Below, one piece after another: positions 55,624 through 64,000 of a stretch of 64,000 nt of DNA. Each line of letters opens with the position of its first letter. Position 1 is the first letter of the stretch. The notes under the pieces are model-generated. The model did no database searches, had not been told where the DNA came from, and saw nothing but the letters and a program-made list of their open reading frames with translations. Where the stretch lies: assembly GCA_963829965.1 (NCBI GenBank), contig CAWHLK010000032.1, positions 1 to 64,000 of the forward strand. The letters are read 5' to 3'. Made by a program: the position numbers and the translations under genes. This DNA is from DASXZH01 sp963829965. GTDB lineage: Bacteria; Armatimonadota; Fimbriimonadia; Fimbriimonadales; Fimbriimonadaceae.

Positions 55624-58600
55624 TTGAGTCAGACACAACAGCCCCAGGCTCGCTTTTTCATTACCGGAGGAACGCTTTCCTCCGAAGCGGAAAGCTACAT
55701 TGTGCGAGCGGCGGACACGGACCTGCTAAATGCGTTGACGGCGGGGAAATTCGCCTACGTGCTCAACTCCCGCCAAATGGGAAAGAGTTCGCTGTGCGTG
55801 CGGACCATGAAGCGGCTTGAGGAAGCGGGTGTTTGGACCGCCTTTGTCGATCTCACCAAAATCGGGGGCAAGAACGCAACGATCGAGCAGTGGTACACGG
55901 GAATCGCGGTGGAAATCGGCCACACGCCCAGCTTGCGATCCGCGATCCTCGCCTACTGGAAAGAGAACGGCCACCTCAGCCCCATGCAAAGGTTGTTTGG
56001 CGTTTTGCGGGACGTTGTGCTAACAAGCACGGAGCAACCCGTTGCAATTTTCTTCGATGAGATCGATGCCACCCGCTCTTTGTCCTTCAGCCCGGATGAG
56101 TTCTTTGCGGCAATACGGGAATGCTACAACCGGCGCGTTCAGGATCCAGTCTACGAACGACTTACGTTTTGCCTGCTCGGAGTTGCGGTCCCCAGCGACC
56201 TCATTAACAGTCCAACCTCCACGCCATTTAACATCGGTGAACGCATCTATCTTCGCGACTTTACGCTGGAGGAGGCGATGGCTTTGGCGAGTGGGCTCGG
56301 CGCCAATGGCCGCGCGATCTTGGAGCGCGCCTACTATTGGACGAACGGGCACCCTTACTTAACCCAGAGCCTTTGTTCAGCCATCGCCGCCGATTCCTCG
56401 ATCAAAACTGCGGAGGATGTGGATTCCCTCGTGACTCGGGATCTTTTCGAGCCGAGCGCGCGCGAAACAAATATTAACCTTGCCGACGTGGCCAACCGCG
56501 CCCTTCACGCCGGTGATCTGGAACCCGAGCCCGAGAAGTTTCGCGCCGATCTGCTTTCGGCCTATGAGAAAGCGCGCAATGGGAAAGTTGTGCCCGACGA
56601 TGAAGCAAACCGAGTCGCGGCTCTGCTTAAGCTTTCCGGAATCATGCGCAGCGACGGCAAACGCCTTTATGTTCGGAACCGCATCTACGAGCATGTTTTT
56701 GATCGCGAATGGATCCGTGAGAACATGCCTGGGCAGGAGTTAAGGCGGCAAAAGCGCGCTTTCTACTTAGGGGTTCTAAGGACCGGGTTGGTCTCGGTAA
56801 TCGTGGTTGCTGTTATCACGGCGCTTGCCCTTAATAGCTTGCGCTTGGCACATATTGCTAGCGAACAACGTGACTTGGCCCGATACGAAGCCTACGCCGC
56901 CGACCTAAACCTGATGCGGTCTGCCTACAACGATAACGACCTGATCCAGTTGTCGCACTTGTTGGACGAGACTAAGAACAGCCCCAGCAGGAACTTCGAG
57001 TGGGACTACTGGAATACCAAGCTGCATGACGCTAACTATCAAACTGATTTGCCAAATGGCTTCGGAAATGTGATCGTGGCAAACGACGGGAAGTCGGTTG
57101 CAATCAACGATGCAGTCCAACAAAAGGGCGCGATCTATAGCTACCCGGAGCTTCATCTCATCCATAAGATCGACCATTTGGCCAGAAACCAGATTCTTGT
57201 GGAATTGGCAGGACGGTGGGCGATTGGCACGGTTGCAGGAACATCTGCAGTGCCTTTTGTGGATGCGATCAATGGTGCGCCGATCGGTGCGGTAGGGCTT
57301 GGATCGGCATCCTTTGTTGGAGTAAACATTTCGGAAGATGCACGCAGCATTATTGCGTCGGTGGTTTTCAAGGGAGATCATTACCCTGAGGGGCTTTACG
57401 TCCTTGATGCAAAGACCCTTCAAATTATCCGCCGGTTCAAGGTGAATAACCGCCGCATTAGCTCACAAGCGGTTTCGAACGACGGTCGAATCATAGCCGA
57501 CGAAGAGGTTAACAACGAGTCTCCTACTCTAGCGGAAAACTATTTCAAGGGTCGGGAAGTTGTCGTTCGTGACCTTAGCTCCGGCGCGGAAATCGACCGG
57601 TTTGCGTCAGGTGGTCTGCCTGCCGGCTTCCAACTGTCGGGGGATGGGCGTTTCCTAGAGTTCAGCCTCCCAACTTCAGGCACCGTCAAAGTGAGGGACG
57701 TTAGGGCTCACCGGTTCATTTTTGATCTTGCCGTTTCGAGGGTGTTCGCGATGTCTTTTTCCGGCGACGGAAGCAAGATACTCACCGTTGGCGCCGACTT
57801 GGCCGCGTGCCTTTGGGACTTGAAGACCGGCCGATTACTAGAGAAGAGAAGGGGTGCGATGGCGGCTTCCATGCCGCGCGATGCGAGTTCCATTGTGGTT
57901 TCCGGTGCGGGAACCCGGGTCTACACCGCCAATGGAGTTGACAGGGATGTCATCTCCATTCCAAACACATGGGCAATAATATTCGGCTTGAACAGCAAAG
58001 GGTGGCTTGTGGTCAACACTGGCAACGCCATGCGGTTTTTTGACGGGGATTCGCTCAAAGTCGTCCACCCCTATGTTCGCCTCGTGACATCGTCCGCCGG
58101 AGTCTCCAGCAACAGCGACTGGCGATTGAGTGCGTTGAAGACGGGAGGTTCCGAAATTGTGAATACGGAGACCGATGCCGTGATGTGCCGGCTTCCGGTT
58201 TGGAACTCCAACTTGCATGCCATGGACGTCAGTCCAACACGCATCGCTTTAATAGATGACGGCTTCCGGTATGCCATATGCTACGACCGGTCAGGAAAGG
58301 AACTGTGGCGATACGATTCGAAGACTGCGCCGGTCACCAACGTAGCGTGGTCGCCCGATGGTGAAATTCTTGCGATATCGAAAATCAACGGTGAAGTTTG
58401 GTTGCTCGACGGGCAGAGTGGAAGGGTGCGGCGAACGCTCACTGGATATTCGGCGGCGATCAACAACTTGGCATTTTCCCATGACGGGCACAAACTGGCG
58501 GTTGCCGGATTGGACTTCAGGGTACCGGTGTTTGACGTCGACAAGGATATTGCGCCCGTGATTTGCCGTGGTCATACGGGGAACATTGAATTGGTCAAGT

Positions 58601-58821
58601 TTTCGCCCGACGATTCGCGCCTTGCCACTGCCTCCGATGACGGAACCGCAAGGCTTTGGGATCCGAAAACAGGAACACAGATGCTGCAAATCGATGTTGG
58701 TGAAACCTTTGTGACCGGGATCGCCTTTCATCCGGACGATCAGCGGCTCTATGTTTCGGACCAATCGGGGGCCATTCGGGTTTTTCGGGCACCTAAGCTA
58801 GAGGGTGACGGAAAGGATTGA
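55624..58821 (+). CDS. AAA-like (AAA_35) ATPase with a membrane helix and WD40-type repeats
   Basis: 1,065 residues, TTG start. N-terminal AAA_35-type domain: FFITGGTLSSEAESYIVR, P-loop-like FAYVLNSRQMGKSSLCVRTM (about 47-60), Walker B VAIFFDEIDA (about 139-148), and a linker ending RLYVRNRIYEHVFDREWIRE. One membrane helix (about 380-404, GLVSVIVVAVITALALNSL). The C-terminal half has WD40-like blades (FSGDGSKILTVGADLAACLW; FSPDDSRLATASDDGTARLW). Known relatives in cyanobacteria and others are thought to be signalling STAND-like ATPases. It is beside a cyclase-TIR-AAA protein with the same AAA type. Confidence 0.82.
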   Translation: MSQTQQPQARFFITGGTLSSEAESYIVRAADTDLLNALTAGKFAYVLNSRQMGKSSLCVRTMKRLEEAGVWTAFVDLTKIGGKNATIEQWYTGIAVEIGHTPSLRSAILAYWKENGHLSPMQRLFGVLRDVVLTSTEQPVAIFFDEIDATRSLSFSPDEFFAAIRECYNRRVQDPVYERLTFCLLGVAVPSDLINSPTSTPFNIGERIYLRDFTLEEAMALASGLGANGRAILERAYYWTNGHPYLTQSLCSAIAADSSIKTAEDVDSLVTRDLFEPSARETNINLADVANRALHAGDLEPEPEKFRADLLSAYEKARNGKVVPDDEANRVAALLKLSGIMRSDGKRLYVRNRIYEHVFDREWIRENMPGQELRRQKRAFYLGVLRTGLVSVIVVAVITALALNSLRLAHIASEQRDLARYEAYAADLNLMRSAYNDNDLIQLSHLLDETKNSPSRNFEWDYWNTKLHDANYQTDLPNGFGNVIVANDGKSVAINDAVQQKGAIYSYPELHLIHKIDHLARNQILVELAGRWAIGTVAGTSAVPFVDAINGAPIGAVGLGSASFVGVNISEDARSIIASVVFKGDHYPEGLYVLDAKTLQIIRRFKVNNRRISSQAVSNDGRIIADEEVNNESPTLAENYFKGREVVVRDLSSGAEIDRFASGGLPAGFQLSGDGRFLEFSLPTSGTVKVRDVRAHRFIFDLAVSRVFAMSFSGDGSKILTVGADLAACLWDLKTGRLLEKRRGAMAASMPRDASSIVVSGAGTRVYTANGVDRDVISIPNTWAIIFGLNSKGWLVVNTGNAMRFFDGDSLKVVHPYVRLVTSSAGVSSNSDWRLSALKTGGSEIVNTETDAVMCRLPVWNSNLHAMDVSPTRIALIDDGFRYAICYDRSGKELWRYDSKTAPVTNVAWSPDGEILAISKINGEVWLLDGQSGRVRRTLTGYSAAINNLAFSHDGHKLAVAGLDFRVPVFDVDKDIAPVICRGHTGNIELVKFSPDDSRLATASDDGTARLWDPKTGTQMLQIDVGETFVTGIAFHPDDQRLYVSDQSGAIRVFRAPKLEGDGKD

Positions 58822-58827
58822 GCAGAT

Positions 58828-58896
58828 GGTGTTAGGTTTTGGGTCCTAGGTTTTAGACCCCTCCGCCTAACACCCAAATCCCAATACCTAAAACCT
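58828..58896. repeat. Nested inverted repeats between the two AAA_35 genes
   Basis: GGTGTTAGG (58828-58836) pairs with CCTAACACC (58866-58874), and AGGTTTTAG (58848-58856) pairs with CTAAAACCT (58888-58896). Short TTAGG/TTTTGGG motifs recur. It could fold into a hairpin and terminate the first gene. The TGTTA-type stems resemble the dyad at 32510-32553. Confidence 0.45.
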
Positions 58897-58944
58897 GACA
58901 TCCAAGTCCCCAGGGTAAAAGGTTTACAATAACAAAGCTCCAAA

Positions 58945-60222
58945 ATGACAGATCAGCCCCCGCCAGACTCTCCGGAAATTGCCCACGTTCTCTTCGTGGA
59001 CATTGTGGGCTATTCCAAGCAACCTACCACGGCACAGTCGCGGCTCATCAACGAACTTAACCAGAAAGTGAGGGACTCCTCCGCGTTCCAGCGCGCCAAG
59101 GAACGGGGCCGCGTCATGGCGCTGCCCACCGGCGACGGTATGGCACTCTTGTTTTTTGATGACGTCTTTGCCCCTGCTCTCTGCGCATCCGAACTGTCCA
59201 GCCAGTTGGGCGAACTGCCCATCCGTATGGGAATCCACAGTGGTCCTGTGCAGCGACAGAACGATATCTCGGGGTCGGAAAACGTTGTCGGCGAAGGGAT
59301 CAACACCGCTCAGCGGGTCATGGACGCGGCCGATGAAGGCCATATTCTCCTTAGCGCTCAATACGCCGGCTGGCTGAAGCAGTTTGAGCAGTGGTCGGAG
59401 CGCATCGACGAATTCGGCGAGGTCACGACGAAGCATGGGCAAGAGCTGGTGGTCTTCAACCTTTGCGGCGAGAACTTTGGAAATCGAGACCTCCCCTCAC
59501 GAGTGAGACCGGGGAACACGGCTGCTCCCGTCATCGGTGCGCAGAAGGTGGTTGTGCTTTATCGTCGCAAGGCACAGCCGGATGACCAGGTTCTCGCTAT
59601 CATCGAATCGTCACTGGGCAAGCTCGGCCATGAGATTTTCGTAGATCGGCATCTTCGCATCGGCGTTGAGTGGGCGAAGGCGATTGAGGAGAGGATCCGC
59701 GCGGCGGATGTGGTCATCGCCATTCTCTCCGACTCCGCAACTGGCAGCGAAATGCTCGAATACGAGTTGGACACCGCCATCGATGAGCAGAAGAGCCGAG
59801 GCAAGCCGTTCATTCTGCCGGTGCGGGTGGGAACGGACAAGGTGGTGGAAGGCCCGATAGGCGCGTTCGTGAACGGTCTGAATTTTTGCGTTTGGCACGG
59901 CCCTCAGGACAACAGCCGTGTCCTTGCCGAACTCACCGCCGCGATGGCCGAGCCGCCAAAGCCCAAAGCAGAGGAACGGCAGTTCGAGCCGGTGGGCGGA
60001 GCGGTCCCGCCCGATTCGCCCTTTTACGTTGAACGGGACAGCGACCCCGAGTTCTCTGACCGCCTTAAAAGCGAACGAAAGCATTCTCCTCATCAAAGGG
60101 CCGCGCCAAATCGGCAAGACCTCCATGATGGGGCGCGGAACCAGCCTTGTCCACGAACTCGGATGGCGCACTGCTATCACCGATTTTCAAAAGCTGAGCT
60201 CGACCCATCTTGCCTCCGATGA
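58945..60222 (+). CDS. Nucleotide cyclase-TIR protein, N-terminal part (frameshift at 60060)
   Basis: First 170 residues form a class III nucleotide cyclase domain: metal Asp in HVLFVDIVGYSK (about 18), second Asp in LPTGDGMALLFF (about 63), and NTAQRVMDAA with the transition-state Asn/Arg (about 122). Residues about 197-335 are a TIR-type domain (KVVVLYRRKAQPDDQVLAII; VVIAILSDSATGSEMLEYEL with the conserved Glu). The frame ends after a frameshift at 60060 (an extra C in GAC-CGCC). Removing it restores SPFYVERDSDPEFSDALKAN and leads straight into the ATPase part below. Cytoplasmic. The ligand-making cyclase joined to a TIR domain is unusual. Confidence 0.75.
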   Translation: MTDQPPPDSPEIAHVLFVDIVGYSKQPTTAQSRLINELNQKVRDSSAFQRAKERGRVMALPTGDGMALLFFDDVFAPALCASELSSQLGELPIRMGIHSGPVQRQNDISGSENVVGEGINTAQRVMDAADEGHILLSAQYAGWLKQFEQWSERIDEFGEVTTKHGQELVVFNLCGENFGNRDLPSRVRPGNTAAPVIGAQKVVVLYRRKAQPDDQVLAIIESSLGKLGHEIFVDRHLRIGVEWAKAIEERIRAADVVIAILSDSATGSEMLEYELDTAIDEQKSRGKPFILPVRVGTDKVVEGPIGAFVNGLNFCVWHGPQDNSRVLAELTAAMAEPPKPKAEERQFEPVGGAVPPDSPFYVERDSDPEFSDRLKSERKHSPHQRAAPNRQDLHDGARNQPCPRTRMAHCYHRFSKAELDPSCLR

Positions 60223-60991
60223 TGCCTTTTATCGCCTCCTTGCGGTGGCGATTTCCCGTCAACTGGATTTCAAGTACGACTTTGCAAGTGAATGGCTGGA
60301 CGTGCTCGGCGCCAACATGAACATGGACGGCTTCGTTCGGGCCCTCATCAAATCCGCCGATGAACCGTTTGTCTGGTTCATGGATGAGGCGGACAAGCTT
60401 TTTGGCGTTCCCTTCGCAAGCGATTTCTTTGGGCTAGTACGGTCTTGGCACAACTCGCGAGCAACCGATCCTCGCGGTCCCTGGTCAAGGCTGACCGTCG
60501 TTATCGCCTACGCCACCGAAGCACATCTGTTCATCCAAGACCTAAACCAATCGCCGTTCAATGTGGGCCGGCAGTTCGCGCTACGAAATTTTACGCTCGC
60601 CCAAACTGCGGATTTGAACGGACGCTATGGTTCGCCGATGACCGATTCGCAGGTACAGCAGCTTTGGGATTTGACCGGTGGCCAGCCATTCTTGGTCAGA
60701 CGCGCGCTCGATGTGCTGGCACGAAAAACTATAGATTTCAATGAGCTGATGGAAACCGCGATTCGCGACGATGGCCCCTTCGGCGACCACCTCAAGCGGG
60801 TGCTCATTTCCGTGTCGCAGATGCCTTCCGTTCTTGAGGCACTGACCGCTTCGATCTCGAACCCGGATTTCCGCGAGTCCGAGGGCGTTCACCGGCTCAT
60901 CGCCTCCGGCGTTGCGAGGCAGGAGGGCAACAAGGTCGTCCTCATGTGCAACCTCTACCGTGACTACTTGGCCTCACATCTAGGTAGTTGA
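60061..60991 (+). CDS. AAA_35-type ATPase part of the cyclase-TIR protein
   Basis: After correction at 60060 this continues the cyclase-TIR protein, giving about 681 residues in total. P-loop ILLIKGPRQIGKTSMMGRGT (about 385-404 of the joined protein), Walker B FVWFMDEADKLF (about 472), and the downstream WDLTGGQPFLVRRAL of AAA_35 proteins. The C-terminus KVVLMCNLYRDYLASHLG corresponds to the conserved RNRIYxxVF motif of the neighbour. It has no WD40 part. Same AAA class as the preceding gene, suggesting that they share an ancestor or work together. Confidence 0.75.
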
Positions 60992-60992
60992 A

Positions 60993-61448
60993 CTACCGAA
61001 CCCCGTCCCGTTCGAACGAGAACCCGATAAAATCAGTCTCCGGAAACTCCACGCCGCGGGCGCCGAGCTTTTCACGAAGCTGCCCTCGGTGGTAGGTTCC
61101 ATGGTTCATCGCTTGGCGGGCCATGTCGCTGAAATTACTGCTGAAAGCGTCGCCGCGCGTGTTCTTGTAGGCCACAACTTGGTCGAACTCGTACCGATCC
61201 AAAGCCGCGCACCAGCGATGGTGACGGTCGACCAGGGTTTCCTCGGTAAGCGGGACCTCGGGCATTGCGGTCAAAGACTCGCCTTCCAACCGCGTCACCC
61301 AAACCGTGCTTGCGGCCAGAATGTGGTTGAAAACCTTCTTTTCTTCGGGCGATCCCTCGGCAACGATCACCGGCAGCCAGAGCCGGTTGGCCCACAGGTC
61401 GTAGTCAAAAAGTTCGCGGAAGACGAGTCGCCAACTCGGGGAGTTCAT
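60993..61448 (-). CDS. DinB-family putative metalloprotein
   Basis: The start is ATG 61448 (MNSPSWRLVFRELFDYDLWA), with TATGCT 7 bases upstream. 151 residues of a four-helix bundle. Metal ligands are His in FNHILAAS and in the C-terminal MNHGTYHRGQLREKLG. DinB proteins are thiol-S-transferase-like or unknown enzymes; the substrate here cannot be named. The gene is convergent with the cyclase-TIR-AAA gene, from which it is separated by 1 base. Confidence 0.82.
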   Translation of the reverse strand: MNSPSWRLVFRELFDYDLWANRLWLPVIVAEGSPEEKKVFNHILAASTVWVTRLEGESLTAMPEVPLTEETLVDRHHRWCAALDRYEFDQVVAYKNTRGDAFSSNFSDMARQAMNHGTYHRGQLREKLGARGVEFPETDFIGFSFERDGVR

Positions 61449-61567
61449 GCTCGCAAGCATATCCCGAGTGCAAGTGTTGAAGCGACAGAAACTCAGTGCA
61501 GGCAGAAACATAGCCTTAACCTGTTAGCGGCAACAGCCAATAACCTATCTTATAGGTCTCCGCAAAT

Positions 61568-63889
61568 ATGCTAGATAATGAAGTCAAGGCAGCAGGCTGC
61601 GCGTCGCTAGCGCCGGCAGCCCTGTTTTCTGTGGATTGCGAAGGGAAGCTGCTCTACGCAAACGAGCGGTACATAGCCCAGTTCGGCAACAAACCGTGGG
61701 CGCAGTTTCTCCAAAGCAAGCAAGACAAGGCCGAGTGGTTGGCATCTCTCGCCTCGCGAACGCACTTTGAACAATCCGTTTTATTGAGAGTCCCCACCGC
61801 TGTAAAAGGCAAGCTGGAGCCCTTTTCGATCATTTGCTCGGCCGAGGGCCCTCGCGGTCCTTTTCACGGCATGATCACCTGCGCAAGCCGCCAATCTGCT
61901 GACCGAAATCTCCTTAGAACACTAATCGACGCTCTGCCGGACACCGTCTATGCGAAGGACCGGCAAAGCAAATTTCTCCTCAACAATAAGGCTCATGCAC
62001 ACTATTTCAACGCAGTTAGCCCCGAGGAGTTGCTCGGCAAATGCGACCACGATTTCTACCCTCAGGAAATCGCCGATCTCTGCCTCGCCGATGAGCAGAC
62101 GCTCATGGAATCCGGCAAGCCACTCTTGAATCACGAGGAGATCGGGCGCAATCCTGATGGGACACAGGTTTGGCTGTCCACCACCAAGGTTCCGCTTCGG
62201 GATTCGCAAGGCGAAGTGGTGGGCATGGTGGGCATTTCGCGGAACGTGACGGTACAAAAACAAGCGCAAATCGCCCTCATGGAAACTGCAAAGGAGTTGG
62301 AAGAAACCAACAAGCTTCTAGGAGCTGCGCGGGATGAAGCACTCGATTCCTCGCGTGCAAAATCGCAGTTCCTCGCCAACATGAGTCACGAGATCCGCAC
62401 GCCCATGAACGGGGTGATCGGCATGACCGAACTCCTCGCCACCACTTCCTTAAGCAAGGAGCAGCGGGAGTTTGTCGAGACGATCGCGGCCTCAGGCGAG
62501 AGCCTCTTGGCGGTGATCAACGATATCCTCGATTTCTCGAAAATCGAGGCAGGCAGACTCAAGATCGAAAGCGTGGAGTTCCGGCCTTGTGAGATTCTTG
62601 CGGACGTGCTGAGGCTTTACGCGCCCTCCGGCGACTCCAAAGGGATCGAACTCATTGGGGACATCTCCGCCTCAACTGAGGTCACTTGCCTTGGTGACCC
62701 CACGCGCTTACGGCAGATTCTTTCCAACCTTGTTGGCAACGCCGTAAAGTTCACGGACCGTGGGCACATTTTGCTGTCTGCATCGGTGGAAGCCTCGGAG
62801 AAGGGACCGCAGTTTTGTTTCAGCGTGGAGGACACGGGAATCGGCATTCCGTCGGAGCGCATCTCTTCCATCTTTGAGTCCTTTACTCAGGCGGACGCTT
62901 CGACCACGCGTAACTATGGAGGCACTGGCCTTGGCCTGACTATCAGCCGCCAACTTGCTCATCTGATGAACGGCCATATCGAGGTGGAAAGCAAAGTTGG
63001 CGTGGGTAGCAAGTTTCAAATCCGGATTCCTCTTACGCGCTGCAGTGAGCCAAAAGCGCCGGTGGCCAGCGATCTTGCCGGCTTGCGCGTATTAATTTGC
63101 GACGACATTGCAGTAAATCGGCAGATCCTGGCGGCCCATCTTAGAGGCGCCGGTTGCGAGGTTGAGATCGCCGAGCGGGGAACCGCGTCCTTAGACCGTA
63201 TTGCCGATCTGGGGCGCCCGCCCATCGAGCTTCTTGTCCTGGACTATATGATGCCCGTGCTGAGCGGGCTGGATGTAGCCAAGTCCATAAACTCGCTGTC
63301 CCTTCCCTCGAAACCGGCCATCCTCATGCTTACGTCCGCCGGGTGCGGAGTGGAAGGCGTCGATCTCGCCGGGCTTGGAATTGACGCATGCCTGGATAAG
63401 CCAATAATGCGCGCCGCGCTCTTGGAAGCGGTCAGCCATCTGGCAGGCAACCGGACACTTACTGGCCTTCCTGACAATACGCAACCGGTGTCTCTCGCAC
63501 TTGCCCATCAATGGCTGAAGGTTCTCTTGGTTGAGGACAACGATGTGAACGAACGCGTGGCCAATCTCCTTCTACAAAGCCTAGGATGTCACGTGGTTAC
63601 GGCTAAGAACGGGATGGTCGCGTTGGAGATGTTAGACCACACGTTCAACATTGTCCTTATGGATTGTCAGATGCCGATTATGGATGGCTATGAGACGACG
63701 AAAAAAATCCGCGAGATGGAAGGCGATTCCGGCCGCCATGTGCCGATTGTGGCGCTTACGGCAAGCGCGCTGGATCACGACCGCTTGCGTTGCCTGCAAG
63801 CGGGAATGGACGATCACATCTCCAAACCGATCACGCGGGCTTCCTTGATGAACACGCTCGTCAAGTTCACCGAAAACCTGGCCGCCTAG
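61568..63889 (+). CDS. Hybrid sensor histidine kinase with two receiver domains
   Basis: 773 residues, no membrane helices. Two PAS-like units (about 10-115 and 118-240; DALPDTVYAKDRQSKFLLNN), HisKA with His near 274 in MSHEIRTPMNGVIGM, HATPase (FSNLVGNAVKF-type, here LSNLVGNAVKFTDRGHILLS; GTGLGLTISRQLA), receiver 1 (LLVLDYMMPVLSGLDVAKS, Asp near 558) and receiver 2 (VLLVEDNDVNERVANLLLQS; Asp near 699 in LMDCQMPIMDGYETT). Unlike the 14.2-kb kinase it carries its own receivers. Probably a cytoplasmic sensor. No separate response regulator is adjacent. Confidence 0.88.
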   Translation: MLDNEVKAAGCASLAPAALFSVDCEGKLLYANERYIAQFGNKPWAQFLQSKQDKAEWLASLASRTHFEQSVLLRVPTAVKGKLEPFSIICSAEGPRGPFHGMITCASRQSADRNLLRTLIDALPDTVYAKDRQSKFLLNNKAHAHYFNAVSPEELLGKCDHDFYPQEIADLCLADEQTLMESGKPLLNHEEIGRNPDGTQVWLSTTKVPLRDSQGEVVGMVGISRNVTVQKQAQIALMETAKELEETNKLLGAARDEALDSSRAKSQFLANMSHEIRTPMNGVIGMTELLATTSLSKEQREFVETIAASGESLLAVINDILDFSKIEAGRLKIESVEFRPCEILADVLRLYAPSGDSKGIELIGDISASTEVTCLGDPTRLRQILSNLVGNAVKFTDRGHILLSASVEASEKGPQFCFSVEDTGIGIPSERISSIFESFTQADASTTRNYGGTGLGLTISRQLAHLMNGHIEVESKVGVGSKFQIRIPLTRCSEPKAPVASDLAGLRVLICDDIAVNRQILAAHLRGAGCEVEIAERGTASLDRIADLGRPPIELLVLDYMMPVLSGLDVAKSINSLSLPSKPAILMLTSAGCGVEGVDLAGLGIDACLDKPIMRAALLEAVSHLAGNRTLTGLPDNTQPVSLALAHQWLKVLLVEDNDVNERVANLLLQSLGCHVVTAKNGMVALEMLDHTFNIVLMDCQMPIMDGYETTKKIREMEGDSGRHVPIVALTASALDHDRLRCLQAGMDDHISKPITRASLMNTLVKFTENLAA

Positions 63890-63907
63890 ACCTTGGCAAC
63901 CCCGGGC

Positions 63908-64000
63908 CTAGCTGTACAGATAGGAACCGTCAGTGCTGCCGTTCGCCTTGGAGGAGCTGTACGTGCTGCTTTTGCTGCCGTTGGGGGTGGCGTCGATGGT
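63908..64000 (-). CDS. C-terminal end of an unidentified protein (partial)
   Basis: On the minus strand the sequence ends at TAG 63908-63910. The last residues are Ser/Gly-rich (KSSTYSSSKANGSTDGSYLY). Too short to assign. It continues beyond the right edge. Confidence 0.5.
   Translation of the reverse strand, partial: TIDATPNGSKSSTYSSSKANGSTDGSYLYS

Noticed and set aside
58828..58920. Telomere-like TTAGG repeats
   Set aside because: Only a few degenerate copies, in an inverted arrangement between two genes; better read as a hairpin.

Overview
The window reads as a chromosomal piece of a soil- or plant-associated, carbohydrate-degrading bacterium. It has no rRNA or other taxonomic marker. 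The mix of secreted plant-polysaccharide enzymes, stand-alone WD40 proteins, AAA-like/WD40 ATPases, a DUF5685 protein and long SLBB proteins, together with many genes whose -10 box sits 6-9 bases before the start codon, would fit Armatimonadota (Fimbriimonadia-like) or a similar phylum. That placement is inference and only moderately secure.

Layout. 1-2587 (-): a badly frame-disrupted PcRGLX/YetA-like (exo-rhamnogalacturonan lyase family) gene running off the left edge. 2794-9915 (+): an exopolysaccharide locus with a giant frame-disrupted SLBB export protein, an outer-membrane beta-barrel-like protein, a WbpP-like UDP-sugar 4-epimerase and a GT4 glycosyltransferase, followed by tRNA-Val(GAC). 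10-20 kb: a GH78-like rhamnosidase (one frameshift), an unknown secreted protein, a large multi-PAS histidine kinase, a DoxX-like protein, a small unknown protein and a GH43 enzyme. 20.4-23.6 kb: a small accessory block with a TacA/TacT-type toxin-antitoxin pair coupled to a third gene, then a Fic protein preceded by AT-rich direct repeats. 23.7-30 kb: a CBM plus beta-helix protein, an unusual YkgJ-GT41 fusion, and an isoquinoline-1-oxidoreductase-type molybdenum hydroxylase pair. 30-45 kb: duplicated secreted propeller/Ig-like proteins, small membrane and PH-like proteins, a WD40 protein, an aldose-1-epimerase-like protein, a DUF5685 protein with a Cys-rich tail, and a large GH99-like protein with eight carboxypeptidase-regulatory-like repeats. 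45-55.6 kb: GH51, a membrane-tethered DeoR-sensor-like protein, an LD-carboxypeptidase, and an aquaporin / GMC oxidoreductase / GH63-like glucosidase / SDR cluster. 55.6-61 kb: an AAA-like ATPase with WD40-type repeats next to a nucleotide cyclase-TIR-AAA fusion. 61-64 kb: DinB, a hybrid histidine kinase, and the end of a further gene on the minus strand.

How it fits together. PcRGLX-like, GH78, GH43, GH51, GH99-like and GH63-like proteins suggest use of pectin (rhamnogalacturonan/arabinan) and other plant glycans. The SLBB/epimerase/glycosyltransferase group makes and exports a surface polysaccharide. The most notable candidate for an undescribed system is the tandem at 55.6-61 kb, in which a cyclase, a TIR domain and an AAA_35-type ATPase are joined in one polypeptide beside a membrane ATPase of the same AAA class.

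Caution: single-base indels break several genes, and the ones I could resolve fall in or beside short homopolymers. They are dense in the first 7.7 kb. I read them as sequence or assembly errors rather than true gene decay, and I treat the affected genes as probably intact in the organism.
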